The position numbers and the translations under genes are program-made. Of a stretch of DNA of 64,000 nucleotides, positions 16,014 through 24,361 are shown in pieces (the first letter of the stretch is position 1; the number at the start of each line of letters is the position of its first letter). The notes under the pieces are model-generated. The model was given only the letters and a program-made list of their open reading frames with translations, did not search any database and was not told the DNA's origin. The stretch covers positions 1-64,000 of the forward strand of contig NZ_FNQR01000018.1 of the NCBI RefSeq assembly GCF_900107755.1, written 5' to 3'. The stretch comes from Thalassobacillus cyri. GTDB lineage: Bacteria; Bacillota; Bacilli; Bacillales; Halobacillaceae.

Positions 16014-16398
16014 AAGATTTTCCTCCCAAGGATTTAATTACAACAAGCAGCTGATTATTTTGCAAAGTAAATTGGATTGTTTCAATATCCCTTAATAATA
16101 CTTCATGTCCCCGTCCACCAACTTGTCTTCTAACAGAAGAGCCATACCTTTCGATCGTAATAAGTTCACCGTGATAAGAAAGAAGTTCCAGACGAGTGGA
16201 TTGTACGGAGACTATGTCATTAAACGCCAATTCATCTGAGGTAAATGTAAAGAATTGGCGGATACTTAGTTCCTGCTGCCGATTATCAATAGAAAATAAT
16301 TGGAATAATGGAGCGAGTAAGGTGAGTATTAAGGTGACTAGCAATAAACTTATGATTGTTTCAGCTATTGTATATCCGTTAATTTTTTCGATATCCAT
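15973..16398 (-). CDS. comGF: ComGF competence minor pseudopilin
   Basis: A 141-residue prepilin-like protein starting MDIEKINGYTIAETIISLLLV, with the prepilin processing site G/YTIAE (cleavage after Gly8) and a hydrophobic helix. The remainder carries the ComGF-type SIRQFFTF and GRGHEVLLRDIETIQF-like segments. The start is ATG 16398 inside the end of comGE, because the prepilin leader is normally short; upstream codons would add an unlikely extension. It is needed, with other ComG proteins, for the DNA-uptake pseudopilus. Confidence 0.82.
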   Translation of the reverse strand: MDIEKINGYTIAETIISLLLVTLILTLLAPLFQLFSIDNRQQELSIRQFFTFTSDELAFNDIVSVQSTRLELLSYHGELITIERYGSSVRRQVGGRGHEVLLRDIETIQFTLQNNQLLVVIKSLGGKSFEKRLQTYTSHIP

Positions 16399-16711
16399 AA
16401 AGGCAAACCTTTTCTGTGTGATTTTGATTACTGGTCCAATCCGCACATGCTTTTACTAAGCCATCCTGGATTTCAAAGCTTACGTGGATATTAGTAAAAT
16501 CATCAATAGAGTAACTCATAACTCCCACCACTGGAGCATTTACTTTTTTAAGTAACTCATCGTGCAAAATTGCTGTCACTTTTCTCCGGTCCGTAAGAAT
16601 AGCTTCTTCCATGTTTACTTTCATCATAATGGGTAAAGTGCTCAATAATAGGGTGAGCATTAGCCCGAATGCAACTATTACTTCCACCAATGTGAAGCCA
16701 TTATATTTCAT
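16379..16711 (-). CDS. comGE: ComGE competence minor pseudopilin
   Basis: 110 residues starting MKYNGFTLVEVIVAFGLMLTLLL, a typical class III signal: cleavage G/FTLVE at residue 5, with Glu at mature position 5 and a long hydrophobic helix. ATG 16711 is preferred over the earlier in-frame start at 16747 because it gives a normal short prepilin leader and has GCAGGTG upstream. It overlaps comGD by 11 bases at its start and comGF at its end, so translation is probably coupled. Confidence 0.83.
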   Translation of the reverse strand: MKYNGFTLVEVIVAFGLMLTLLLSTLPIMMKVNMEEAILTDRRKVTAILHDELLKKVNAPVVGVMSYSIDDFTNIHVSFEIQDGLVKACADWTSNQNHTEKVCLYGYRKN

Positions 16712-17138
16712 ACATATAACACCTGCTTTTACCGAATGGAAAGACAATTTTATAGGTATTATTGGGAGTTTTTATACGAAAACTGCCTGGGTTGAATATG
16801 GTGCCGTCAGAGGAAAAACGGATGGGTAATTGTAAAGTCTGAATATCGATCATCAACGCCTGTGGGATGTCACGCTCAATAATTTTTTGTTCTTTTTTCG
16901 TATCCATTAATAAATATTTTTTTTGTGCAGGCATGATCATCAGGTCGTAAAATGATTGATTGTTCATCGATAATTGCTGTGTAAGTAAAACATCATCTTC
17001 AAATTGTTTGTAGAAATTAGTAAACGCAGTATGATCCTGGGTTTGACGGTGGATGGGGACAGCAATCGCAAGGAAAACGCTTAAAGTTAATAGCACAATC
17101 ATGGTTTCAAGCAACGTATAGCCGTTTTTTGTTAACAT
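16701..17138 (-). CDS. comGD: ComGD competence pseudopilin
   Basis: 145 residues with prepilin start MLTKNGYTLLETMIVLLTL: cleavage G/YTLLE after Gly6. The mature protein has a hydrophobic helix and a GspH-like globular part with FSSDGTIFNPGSFRIK. ComGD is part of the minor pseudopilin set that initiates assembly of the competence pseudopilus, which retracts DNA through the wall. It is separated from comGC by a 17-base gap and overlaps comGE. Confidence 0.85.
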   Translation of the reverse strand: MLTKNGYTLLETMIVLLTLSVFLAIAVPIHRQTQDHTAFTNFYKQFEDDVLLTQQLSMNNQSFYDLMIMPAQKKYLLMDTKKEQKIIERDIPQALMIDIQTLQLPIRFSSDGTIFNPGSFRIKTPNNTYKIVFPFGKSRCYMYEI

Positions 17139-17155
17139 AATAATATTCCACCCAC

Positions 17156-17458
17156 CTATGGGGTTGATGTTACTTTACCTTCACTTGTCAATGTAAGGCT
17201 CTCGCCATTAGGACATGTAGTCTGAGTAATATATCCTTTAGTCTCTAAATCGCTGATTAGGGTCGGCATTCCCCCTTCATTGATATAGTACGCTTGCACT
17301 TGTGCTTCCGCCAGTTTAACCAGCGCCTCGCAACCTTTATCACGTACCATTTGATTGTTTTGGGCTATGTTCGGGATAGTTATAATCAACAATACTGAAA
17401 TAATAAGCAAGACAACTAACATTTCTATCAACGTGAAACCTTTCTCATTTTTAAACAT
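17156..17458 (-). CDS. comGC: ComGC major competence pseudopilin
   Basis: 100 residues, close to the 98 of B. subtilis ComGC. The leader MFKNEKG is followed by the cleavage site G/FTLIEMLVVLLIIS. Two cysteines (in KGCEAL and TTCPNG) fit the intramolecular disulfide known in ComGC. It is processed by the ComC peptidase and polymerises into the transformation pseudopilus. The spacing to comGB is 16 bases. It is the most strongly conserved pilin of this operon. Confidence 0.92.
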   Translation of the reverse strand: MFKNEKGFTLIEMLVVLLIISVLLIITIPNIAQNNQMVRDKGCEALVKLAEAQVQAYYINEGGMPTLISDLETKGYITQTTCPNGESLTLTSEGKVTSTP

Positions 17459-17474
17459 AATTGTTACTTCCTTT

Positions 17475-18539
17475 CTATATTTGGTTCATCCACTGATACA
17501 TAGGCAACATAATCGAGCCATAAATAAATAAAATGAACACAGCTATGATGATAAAGAAAACTGGTTGGATGATTTCCAATGCGTTATTCAACTTTTGCTT
17601 CGTCATGTCGGTAAGCATCTCAGACAACATAGCTAAGTCTCTGGTTAAGGTCGTGAGGTCCGATGTTTTATGGAAAATGGTTGTCAGTTCAGGGCGAAAC
17701 ATCTGGCATTGATGGATTGCTTGTGCAAGGGTTGCTCCTTGTTCCAGGTGATCGAGGATGATATCAGCTTGATGGCTAAGCAGGGGATAATGGGACTGGT
17801 TGCTCATAATGTGTAACGCTTCTTTCATAGAAACACCTGTGGAAAGTATGGAGTGCAAGTGAGTAGCAAATAAAAACGTAGTCTTCAGCTTATGATAATC
17901 ACTAAGTAAAGGAATTTTATCGTACATTAGAAGTTGTCTTTCTAAAGAAATGGAGCTTTTTCTTATTTTCCAGTAAATAAATACGATAACCACTAAAAGC
18001 CCTGCCACTTTAACGAAGGTGATAAGAAAACCTGTTATATATACTGCCACCGTTAATCCTTTACTTCCTGTTTCCTGGGACTGAAACATAGTCAAAAAAG
18101 CAGGAAAAATGGTACGATCGATGACAAAAAGCATGATTACTAAAAATACACTCAAAAAAGCAGGATAACGGATGACTTGTTTGAATTTATTTACATATTT
18201 ATTTTCTAATTGAATCATTGTGCTGCATTGATGAAAAACTTCATCAAGATTCCGATGCATTCTGGCAAAATATAAAAATGAGACGACATTTCTTGAAAAA
18301 CCTGAAGCTTGAAGACATACATCGATTGGCTTACCCCCTTTTAATTGCTGTGTTATTTCTGTAGCAAGCCCATCAAACCGCTCATCCCAGGTCAAAATAG
18401 TTAACGCTTCAAGCAAGGGGTAACCTTTATTCAAGAGATGGCTCATCCGATCCAGAAATTGTACCTGGAGTTTTTGTGGCAAAGTTTTTGATGACTTGCT
18501 GCTAATTAACTTCATTTTCGGAAAGGAAACCGTATGCAT
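17475..18539 (-). CDS. comGB: ComGB, competence pilus membrane platform protein
   Basis: 354 residues of the GspF/PilC family: two repeated cytoplasmic GspF domains (about 25-140 and 225-345), each followed by membrane helices near 120-150, 170-200 and 320-345. Family landmarks are FLDRMSHLLNKGYPLLEAL and HSILSTGVSMKEAL. It forms the inner-membrane base on which the pseudopilus is built together with the ComGA ATPase. It overlaps the 3' end of comGA by 38 bases, indicating coupling. Confidence 0.9.
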   Translation of the reverse strand: MHTVSFPKMKLISSKSSKTLPQKLQVQFLDRMSHLLNKGYPLLEALTILTWDERFDGLATEITQQLKGGKPIDVCLQASGFSRNVVSFLYFARMHRNLDEVFHQCSTMIQLENKYVNKFKQVIRYPAFLSVFLVIMLFVIDRTIFPAFLTMFQSQETGSKGLTVAVYITGFLITFVKVAGLLVVIVFIYWKIRKSSISLERQLLMYDKIPLLSDYHKLKTTFLFATHLHSILSTGVSMKEALHIMSNQSHYPLLSHQADIILDHLEQGATLAQAIHQCQMFRPELTTIFHKTSDLTTLTRDLAMLSEMLTDMTKQKLNNALEIIQPVFFIIIAVFILFIYGSIMLPMYQWMNQI

Positions 18540-19506
18540 AGGCTTTTCTCCTTAAGTGATCAAAGGATTGAAAGGGTGGGTGAGCGGGGAGAGAGTGTTG
18601 GTGGATAGCATGACGGAGTAACTCACCGTCCATTAATTCCATGATGGCTGCTCGTTTAGGAAGATGGGTAGCACATTCAATCGGGAGTAATCGTTGAGAA
18701 GCTATGGATATCAATGTTTGATCCAAGTCGACTGTCTGAATGCCCATCTCCTTTAATCGTAAGATGGTGCCTAACGCATCTTTAGCATGTAAACTGGAAA
18801 GTACAAGGTGGCCCGTGTGAGCAGCATGAAAGGCAAATTGAGCAGTTTGCCTGTCGCGAATTTCACCTACCATGATTAAATCAGGGTCGTGTCGTAATGC
18901 TGCCTTGAGTCCGGCATCGTAGGTAATACCCGCTCGTTCATTCACTTGTACTTGAATAATGTTTTCTATGTTTTTTTCAATTGGATCCTCCAATGTAATG
19001 GCCTGATAAGAGTTTTCTTTTATCAAAGCTTGCAGTAATGCATAAAGGGTAGTGGTCTTTCCACTGCCTGTTGGTCCTGTAAAGAGAATCATACCGCTTT
19101 GATGGCGGAGCCAGTCTTGAATTCTTTTATACTGTGCAGGAAAGATAAAAAGCTTTTCCAGGGAAAGGGACTCGGTTTGCGGAAGGATCCGGATAGCCAG
19201 GCTTTCATTTGATTGGATCGGAAGTGTAGAGAGACGTAAGGAAAACAGGTCATCATGATTTCGGAAAGTAATCGTCCCGTTTTGAGGCTTTTTAATTTCT
19301 CCAATGTCCATTCCGGAGGTAAATTTGTAATAGGAAAGTAATTTCACGTAAACTGGAGTAGTAATGGAGGAGTGAAATATCCGTTTTCCATGGACACGAA
19401 AATGAATGTCCACTTTTTGAAGATAGGGGGAAAAGTGTATATCTGTAGCAGTTGATTGAATAGCTGAAATTAACAGCTGATGAGATAAATTTGCAGTAGA
19501 GCTCAC
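18502..19506 (-). CDS. comGA: ComGA, competence pilus assembly ATPase
   Basis: 334 residues of the GspE/PilB secretion ATPase family. Walker A GPTGSGKT is at 144-151, followed by the Asp box TLEDPIE, Walker B DPDLIMVGEIRD and the His box AHTGHLVLSSLHA. The N-terminal domain begins with the ATDIHFSP motif. The GTG start at 19506 is eight bases after GAGGTGAT. It powers pseudopilus assembly for DNA uptake. In B. subtilis the operon is switched on by ComK; I could not identify a convincing ComK box in the 100-base divergent gap to aroK. Confidence 0.93.
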   Translation of the reverse strand: MSSTANLSHQLLISAIQSTATDIHFSPYLQKVDIHFRVHGKRIFHSSITTPVYVKLLSYYKFTSGMDIGEIKKPQNGTITFRNHDDLFSLRLSTLPIQSNESLAIRILPQTESLSLEKLFIFPAQYKRIQDWLRHQSGMILFTGPTGSGKTTTLYALLQALIKENSYQAITLEDPIEKNIENIIQVQVNERAGITYDAGLKAALRHDPDLIMVGEIRDRQTAQFAFHAAHTGHLVLSSLHAKDALGTILRLKEMGIQTVDLDQTLISIASQRLLPIECATHLPKRAAIMELMDGELLRHAIHQHSLPAHPPFQSFDHLRRKAYAYGFLSENEVN

Positions 19507-19603
19507 TTCAATATATCACCTCGCTTTTTAGTTTAAATTACATAATTCGACAAATGTTTCAAAAATCCTGCATGGATTAAAATTTTTTATAGGAGGGGGA
19601 AAC

Positions 19604-20095
19604 ATGAAGACGATTTACTTGATTGGTTTTATGGGGAGCGGTAAAACTACAGTGGCAGAAATCCTTTGTCAGCAAGAATCACTTACCCTAATGGAAATGG
19701 ATGATTTGATTGAACAAAGCGAAGGGAGAAAGATTAAAGAAATATTTGCAGAGAATGGGGAAGCCTATTTTCGAAAGCTGGAAACTGCATTGCTGCAAGA
19801 AATTCCAGCAGAGGACGTTGTCGTTTCAACTGGTGGAGGGGTTCCGATGAATCCGGTCAATCAAGAGTTGATGCGTCGTGGTACCGTCATTTTTCTTGAT
19901 GCAAGCTTTGACATCATTAATAAGAGGTTGTCACAGGATGTAAATCGGCCGTTATGGAAAGGGAAAGAAGATGAAAAGTTTCAACTTTTAGAAGAACGAC
20001 GTCCCATATATGAACAAGCTGCTGATTATGTTATGGATGTAGATGAAAAAAGTCCTGAACTTTTAGCCAAGGAAATCCTTCACGTATTGAGTTAA
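19604..20095 (+). CDS. aroK: Shikimate kinase
   Basis: 163 residues, the normal size for AroK. The P-loop GFMGSGKTT is at 8-16, the shikimate-binding aspartate in MDDLIE at about 32-37, then FRKLE and the STGGGVPM loop (about 75-82) and the lid arginine region VNRPLW. It phosphorylates shikimate on the 3-hydroxyl in aromatic amino acid synthesis. ATG 19604 follows TAGGAGGGGG. It is divergent from comGA; another gene of this pathway (aroQ) is also in the window. Confidence 0.93.
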   Translation: MKTIYLIGFMGSGKTTVAEILCQQESLTLMEMDDLIEQSEGRKIKEIFAENGEAYFRKLETALLQEIPAEDVVVSTGGGVPMNPVNQELMRRGTVIFLDASFDIINKRLSQDVNRPLWKGKEDEKFQLLEERRPIYEQAADYVMDVDEKSPELLAKEILHVLS

Positions 20096-20143
20096 ATAAA
20101 TCCGGTCATACTAGAGTTAATAAAACCAACAAGGGTGAATGCT

Positions 20144-20317
20144 ATGTCCGGTAATGATTACGTCAAGTACGTCACGGAAGAATTTGTCCGCTATATGAAT
20201 TTATCGAAAGAGGAAAAACATAAACGTAAACGGCAAAAAATCAAGCAGCCACAACGAAATAAATGGTTTGGCATTTTACCGACAGCAATGAAAATGTTTT
20301 TTAACCGTAACAAATAA
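20144..20317 (+). CDS. yqzE: YqzE family protein
   Basis: 57 residues starting MSGNDYVKYVTEEFVRYMNLSKEE, followed by a very basic stretch (KRKRQKIKQPQRNKW) and an amphipathic end. It matches the small YqzE family located beside the comG operon in Bacillus. Its function is not established. ATG 20144 follows AAGGGTG; a GTG at 20135 overlaps that site and is rejected. It ends in a hairpin shared with the convergent yqhG. Confidence 0.85.
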   Translation: MSGNDYVKYVTEEFVRYMNLSKEEKHKRKRQKIKQPQRNKWFGILPTAMKMFFNRNK

Positions 20318-20347
20318 GGTTGTCTCTACTTTGGAGACAACCTTATT
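20313..20347. terminator. Bidirectional hairpin terminator between yqzE and yqhG
   Basis: AATAAGGTTGTCTC / GAGACAACCTTATT stem, 14 bases, between convergent genes. The T runs are short. Confidence 0.7.
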
Positions 20348-21149
20348 TGATTACTTCTTTAGTCGTTTCTTGTGTAAGATAAAACAGTCCCCCATTCAAC
20401 ACATCTATAGTTACCTTAGGCGTGAAGCGTCCCATTAAGCCTTCAACCTCTTTTTCCATCAACTCTCTCTCTTCATCATCATCTTCCTGAAAGAAAGCAT
20501 GGATCAATTGTTTTTCTTCCTCCAAGGTTTCCAGTGCCTGGACTGCCCAGGTTTGATCTGTATTCTCGATATGTTCTTGAATGAAACGCAGGATGCGCTG
20601 GTAACCACTTGGTATACGAATCAAAGGTGTCATGGGAAAGGTATAATCTGAGATCGTTGTTTCAAGTTGGTAGTTTTCTAACCGTTCCATGATGGAGGAA
20701 ACCATCGTACCATGAATAAGGTTGAGCCCGATTGATAAAAGTTCATCTTTTTTTTGTTTGCCGTAATAACTGACCCTAATATTAGTGATTAGCCATGGAA
20801 CCAGAGAGCTTTGCTGCCCGGAAGCATTGACAACTTCATAAAGTTTGGTAAATCGGCAATGTTCTAATAGATAGCGGTATAATTGGCGTAAGCGAGGAGA
20901 CCCGGAATGAATATATTCTCCTTTTTCCTCTGTCAAATTAGGATTGGTAATTAACGTGAGTGACATCGGATCGCCCTGCCTGCCCATCTTCTTCATGTAA
21001 TGCCAGTAGAATGGTCTGTTCATTAGAGCTTCATCCATCTTATCGGTCAATTGAATGACAAGACGGCCATTTTCATCTGATACTATCGGGCACTCATACT
21101 CGTTGAAGAAACTTCTGACAAACTGTTCGTGAGCTGCTGCTTCTTTCAT
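20343..21149 (-). CDS. yqhG: YqhG family protein
   Basis: 268 residues, close to the 263 of B. subtilis YqhG, which also follows yqhH. The protein is soluble, begins with a helical segment (EQFVRSFFNEYECPIV), carries an acidic stretch FFQEDDDEERELMEKEVEGLMGRF split near residues 218-240, and has no recognisable catalytic motif. Function unknown. Its start overlaps the yqhH stop by four bases (ATGA), so the two are translated together and probably cooperate. Confidence 0.85.
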   Translation of the reverse strand: MKEAAAHEQFVRSFFNEYECPIVSDENGRLVIQLTDKMDEALMNRPFYWHYMKKMGRQGDPMSLTLITNPNLTEEKGEYIHSGSPRLRQLYRYLLEHCRFTKLYEVVNASGQQSSLVPWLITNIRVSYYGKQKKDELLSIGLNLIHGTMVSSIMERLENYQLETTISDYTFPMTPLIRIPSGYQRILRFIQEHIENTDQTWAVQALETLEEEKQLIHAFFQEDDDEERELMEKEVEGLMGRFTPKVTIDVLNGGLFYLTQETTKEVIK

Positions 21150-22789
21150 GATGACGACCTCCGGTAGGGTTCAGAATGAGATGAAATGACGGAAGCGAGG
21201 TTATTAAGTTTAATTTTCGCTTCTCCATAACTAGCAGATTCTGAATAGATGGCTTCTACTTCCTTTCCTAAATCTCTAATATCTAATTCTTCTAAAATGT
21301 GGTCAAGTTCGCCAATTGCATTTTCAAATAGTTTGATTTTATCGTATAACAAGTTCAAGATATGTTCTTCAATCGTGTTTTTAATGGCAAAATTATAAAT
21401 CTGTACGTTTTTATCCTGCCCGAAGCGGTGAATGCGCCCAATCCGTTGTTCCAGCCGCATCGGATTCCATGGGAGATCATAATTGATCATGTTACGGCAA
21501 AACTGCAGGTTGATTCCTTCCCCGGCTGCTTCTGTCGCTATCATTACTTGTGCATGATCCCGGAACAATTGTTTCATCCAGTCCTTTTTGCCCCGTTTGA
21601 AACCGCCCCGGAATGGTACAGATGATATGCCATGTTGCTGGAGATACCATTGTAGATAATATTGACTTGCTCGGTACTCTGTAAATACGATGAATTTTTC
21701 ATCTGTTTGCTGGATCAGTTCAACCATCCGTTTCGCTTTAGCATGTTGGGGAAGCTGTTCCACTCCAGAAATCAATTCATACAAAGGTCCCGTCGCTTCA
21801 GGGTCTCCGAGTTTATCATACATTTGTTTACTGGATAAAAAGCACGCCTCACGTGAGGAACATAATTCTTTTGCCAGGGTCAAATAAGTAAAAGAAGGGT
21901 GAGTACCTTTGATATGTTCTAGCATTTGATAAACCTTCTGCTCTTCTTCTGAGAATTCAATCCACTCTGTTTTTACCAGTCGTTTAGTATCGGCAAGACC
22001 TGTATCTTGCCTTCGATTTCGGATCATCACTTTGCTGATCAGTTTTTTGAGGTTCAGGTTGCTATCTATACTTCCCATTTTCTTCCCATATTCTTTTTTA
22101 AAGGTCGTCAAGTCTCCCAGATAACCTGGTTTTAAAATTGATACTAAGTTGAATATATCAGTGATTCGGTTCTGGATTGGTGTAGCAGTCAGTAAAAGAC
22201 AGTATTTCTTTTGTAATGCTTTGACGAATTGATAGTTTTTTGTGGCAGGATTTTTCAATTTATGAGCTTCATCGATGATAATCAAGTCATAAGGAATAGA
22301 TAATATTTCGCTTTGGTGAGGTTCTCTCTTCGCCATATCAATGGAAGTCACCATAATATCTGCATCTTTCCAAGCGGGATTTTTTTTGGGAGCATAAGCC
22401 TGGATAAAAAACTTCTCATGTAATTCGATCACCCACTGATTGACAAGGGAGGCTGGGGTTAGTATCAATACTTTGTTCACCATCCCACGAATCAAATATT
22501 CTTTAAGTACCAAGCCAGCTTCAATTGTCTTCCCTAAACCGACTTCATCAGCAAGGATAGCTCTTCCTTGCATTTGATGAATGATTTCTTCCGCTGCTTC
22601 TCTTTGATGGGAAAGAAAGTCGATGTGTGGCAGATGATTCAGTGCGACCAGCCCTTCGAAGGTTGGTACAGAAGATGCCTTAGCCGCCTGGTAAGCAAGT
22701 TTAAATTGGTTCCAATTGCTGATTGCGTCAGGATTTACAGTCTGCTTTACTAATTCCTCTCCAAAATCTTCATCTAGTAAGATATCCAT
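21146..22789 (-). CDS. yqhH: SNF2-family DEAD/DEAH-box helicase (YqhH)
   Basis: 547 residues with a complete SNF2 ATPase core: Walker A DEVGLGKT (81-88), DEAH (173-176), SAT-like motif TATPIQN (about 197), and in the second RecA domain ATEAAGEGINLQF and QRIGRIHRFGQ. Such proteins translocate along duplex DNA and remodel bound proteins, for example RNA polymerase in the RapA group. No zinc finger or nuclease domain is attached. ATG 22789 follows GGAGGC. It forms a two-gene unit with yqhG and is divergent from the glycine riboswitch. Confidence 0.92.
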   Translation of the reverse strand: MDILLDEDFGEELVKQTVNPDAISNWNQFKLAYQAAKASSVPTFEGLVALNHLPHIDFLSHQREAAEEIIHQMQGRAILADEVGLGKTIEAGLVLKEYLIRGMVNKVLILTPASLVNQWVIELHEKFFIQAYAPKKNPAWKDADIMVTSIDMAKREPHQSEILSIPYDLIIIDEAHKLKNPATKNYQFVKALQKKYCLLLTATPIQNRITDIFNLVSILKPGYLGDLTTFKKEYGKKMGSIDSNLNLKKLISKVMIRNRRQDTGLADTKRLVKTEWIEFSEEEQKVYQMLEHIKGTHPSFTYLTLAKELCSSREACFLSSKQMYDKLGDPEATGPLYELISGVEQLPQHAKAKRMVELIQQTDEKFIVFTEYRASQYYLQWYLQQHGISSVPFRGGFKRGKKDWMKQLFRDHAQVMIATEAAGEGINLQFCRNMINYDLPWNPMRLEQRIGRIHRFGQDKNVQIYNFAIKNTIEEHILNLLYDKIKLFENAIGELDHILEELDIRDLGKEVEAIYSESASYGEAKIKLNNLASVISSHSEPYRRSSS

Positions 22790-22850
22790 ACTATTGAAGC
22801 CTCCTTTCCCCTGTGCTGTTTAACAGATTTAACTAGGGGTAAAATAACTT

Positions 22851-22879
22851 TTAAAACATGCCAGAGCATGTGATATAAT
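22851..22879 (+). promoter_or_regulatory. SigA promoter of the gcv operon
   Basis: TTAAAA, a 17-base spacer, then TATAAT preceded by TG (extended minus-10: TGATATAAT). It lies about 75 bases upstream of the first glycine aptamer. Confidence 0.6.
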
Positions 22880-22950
22880 TATTTGTGACAAAATGACAGA
22901 TTTTTCACAGCTTTTACTGGTTAGTATGCCCAAATGAAAAATAAATACTA

Positions 22951-23202
22951 CCGCGAATGACTACAGGGGGAGAGACTACATCAGTAGCGCCGAAGGAGCA
23001 AGCATATGATATGTGAATCTCTCAGGCAAAAAGACCCTTGTGTGACGCACCTCTGGAGAGTGTTCACATCCGTGAACCACCCAAGAAGCAAGCCTTAAAT
23101 ACAAGATGCTTTGAATGCGTTTTCAACTTTTAGGTGAAACTTTCTGGTGAATGGACAGAGTATCCCGCATCATAGCAGTGGGATATCTGTCTGTTTTTTT
23201 AT
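22951..23202 (+). ncRNA. Tandem glycine riboswitch
   Basis: Two consecutive aptamers precede gcvT. The first (about 22951-23060) has the conserved GGGGGAGAGAC, GCGCCGAAGGAGCAA, AATCTCTCAGGCAAAAAGA and CTCTGGAGAG blocks. The second (about 23061-23160) has GAACCACCCAAGAAGCAA, AACTTTCTGGTG and GGACAGAG. An expression terminator follows: GACAGAGTATCCC pairs with GGGATATCTGTC before seven T's, using the last strand of aptamer two. Glycine binding to aptamer two should free the terminator strand and switch the cleavage operon on. This matches the B. subtilis gcvT leader in order and logic. Confidence 0.95.
23154..23202 (+). terminator. Regulated terminator of the glycine riboswitch
   Basis: GACAGA-TATCCC / GGGATA-TCTGTC stem followed by seven T's; its 5' strand is shared with the closing helix of aptamer two. 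Confidence 0.9.
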
Positions 23203-23233
23203 GAGAGTAAAATATAAGTAGAGGAGTGTTCGC

Positions 23234-24337
23234 ATGGCTGATTTAAAAAGGACGCCGTTGTTTCCGGAATATGAAAAGCATGGCGCGAAAACGATTGATT
23301 TTGGCGGGTGGGACTTGCCTGTCCAATTTTCTGGAATCAAGGATGAACATGAAGCAACACGAACCAAGGCCGGGCTTTTTGATGTATCCCATATGGGAGA
23401 AATTTTTGTAGAAGGTACGAATAGCGAACAATTTTTGCAACAAATGCTTACCAATGATGTTTCCAAATTGGAACCAAAAAAAGCACAGTATACCATTATG
23501 TGTTATGAAAATGGTGGGACTGTCGACGATTTGATTGTTTATCAATTGGAAGAGGATAAATATCTACTTGTCGTAAATGCTGCAAATGTAGAAAAGGATT
23601 ATCAGTGGTTGGAAGATCACTTGATTGACGGGGTTTCTTTAAGGAATGAATCCGATGCGTATGTACAGCTTGCCCTTCAAGGGCCGAAAGCTGAGGCTGT
23701 GTTACAAACACTGACTGAAACGGATTTATCCGCGATAAAGTTCTTCCGTTTTGAATCTCCGGTATCTTTTGAAGGTGTTCCGGACGAAGCGATTGTTTCC
23801 CGGACTGGCTACACTGGAGAAGATGGATTTGAAATATATCTTCCAAAGACATCGGGACCTGTATTATGGCAGAAAATCCTTGAAGCAGGGGAAGCGGAAG
23901 GAGTGCAGCCGATTGGATTAGGAGCGAGAGACACCCTTCGTTTTGAAGCTAATCTGGCTTTGTATGGACAAGAGCTATCCCCAGAGATTTCTCCACTTGA
24001 GGCGGGACTGTCTTTTGCAGTCAAACTGAAAAAAGAGGCAGATTTCATAGGAAAAGATGCACTTCTAAAACAGAAAGAAAATGGGCTGGAACGTAAGCTT
24101 GTCGGGATAGAGATGCTAGAAAAAGGAATCCCAAGAACTGGATACAAAGTCTTTGCCGGAGAAGATGAAATCGGGTTTGTAACGACTGGCACCCAATCTC
24201 CAACTCTAGGAAAAAATGTCGGTTTAGCACTATTGAAAATAGATCATACCGAAATTGGTACTGAGGTCGAAGTGCAGGTACGTAAGCGGAAGTTGAAAGC
24301 AGAAGTAGTCCAAACACCATTTTATAAACGAGGTTAA
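23234..24337 (+). CDS. gcvT: Glycine cleavage system T protein (aminomethyltransferase)
   Basis: 367 residues, usual length for GcvT. Family features include [11 protein letters not shown] near the start, [10 protein letters not shown] (about 47-56), the folate-site [14 protein letters not shown] and [12 protein letters not shown]. It transfers the aminomethyl group from the lipoylated H protein to tetrahydrofolate, releasing ammonia. ATG 23234 lies after GAGGAG. First gene of gcvT-gcvPA-gcvPB under glycine riboswitch control. The H protein gene is not in this window. Confidence 0.96.
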   Translation: MADLKRTPLFPEYEKHGAKTIDFGGWDLPVQFSGIKDEHEATRTKAGLFDVSHMGEIFVEGTNSEQFLQQMLTNDVSKLEPKKAQYTIMCYENGGTVDDLIVYQLEEDKYLLVVNAANVEKDYQWLEDHLIDGVSLRNESDAYVQLALQGPKAEAVLQTLTETDLSAIKFFRFESPVSFEGVPDEAIVSRTGYTGEDGFEIYLPKTSGPVLWQKILEAGEAEGVQPIGLGARDTLRFEANLALYGQELSPEISPLEAGLSFAVKLKKEADFIGKDALLKQKENGLERKLVGIEMLEKGIPRTGYKVFAGEDEIGFVTTGTQSPTLGKNVGLALLKIDHTEIGTEVEVQVRKRKLKAEVVQTPFYKRG

Positions 24338-24361
24338 TTCAAACAGGCAGGGGGATTTATG

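Noticed and set aside
19507-19603. ComK boxes upstream of comGA
   Set aside because: A and T tracts exist, but I could not find paired AAAA-N5-TTTT motifs at the required spacing.
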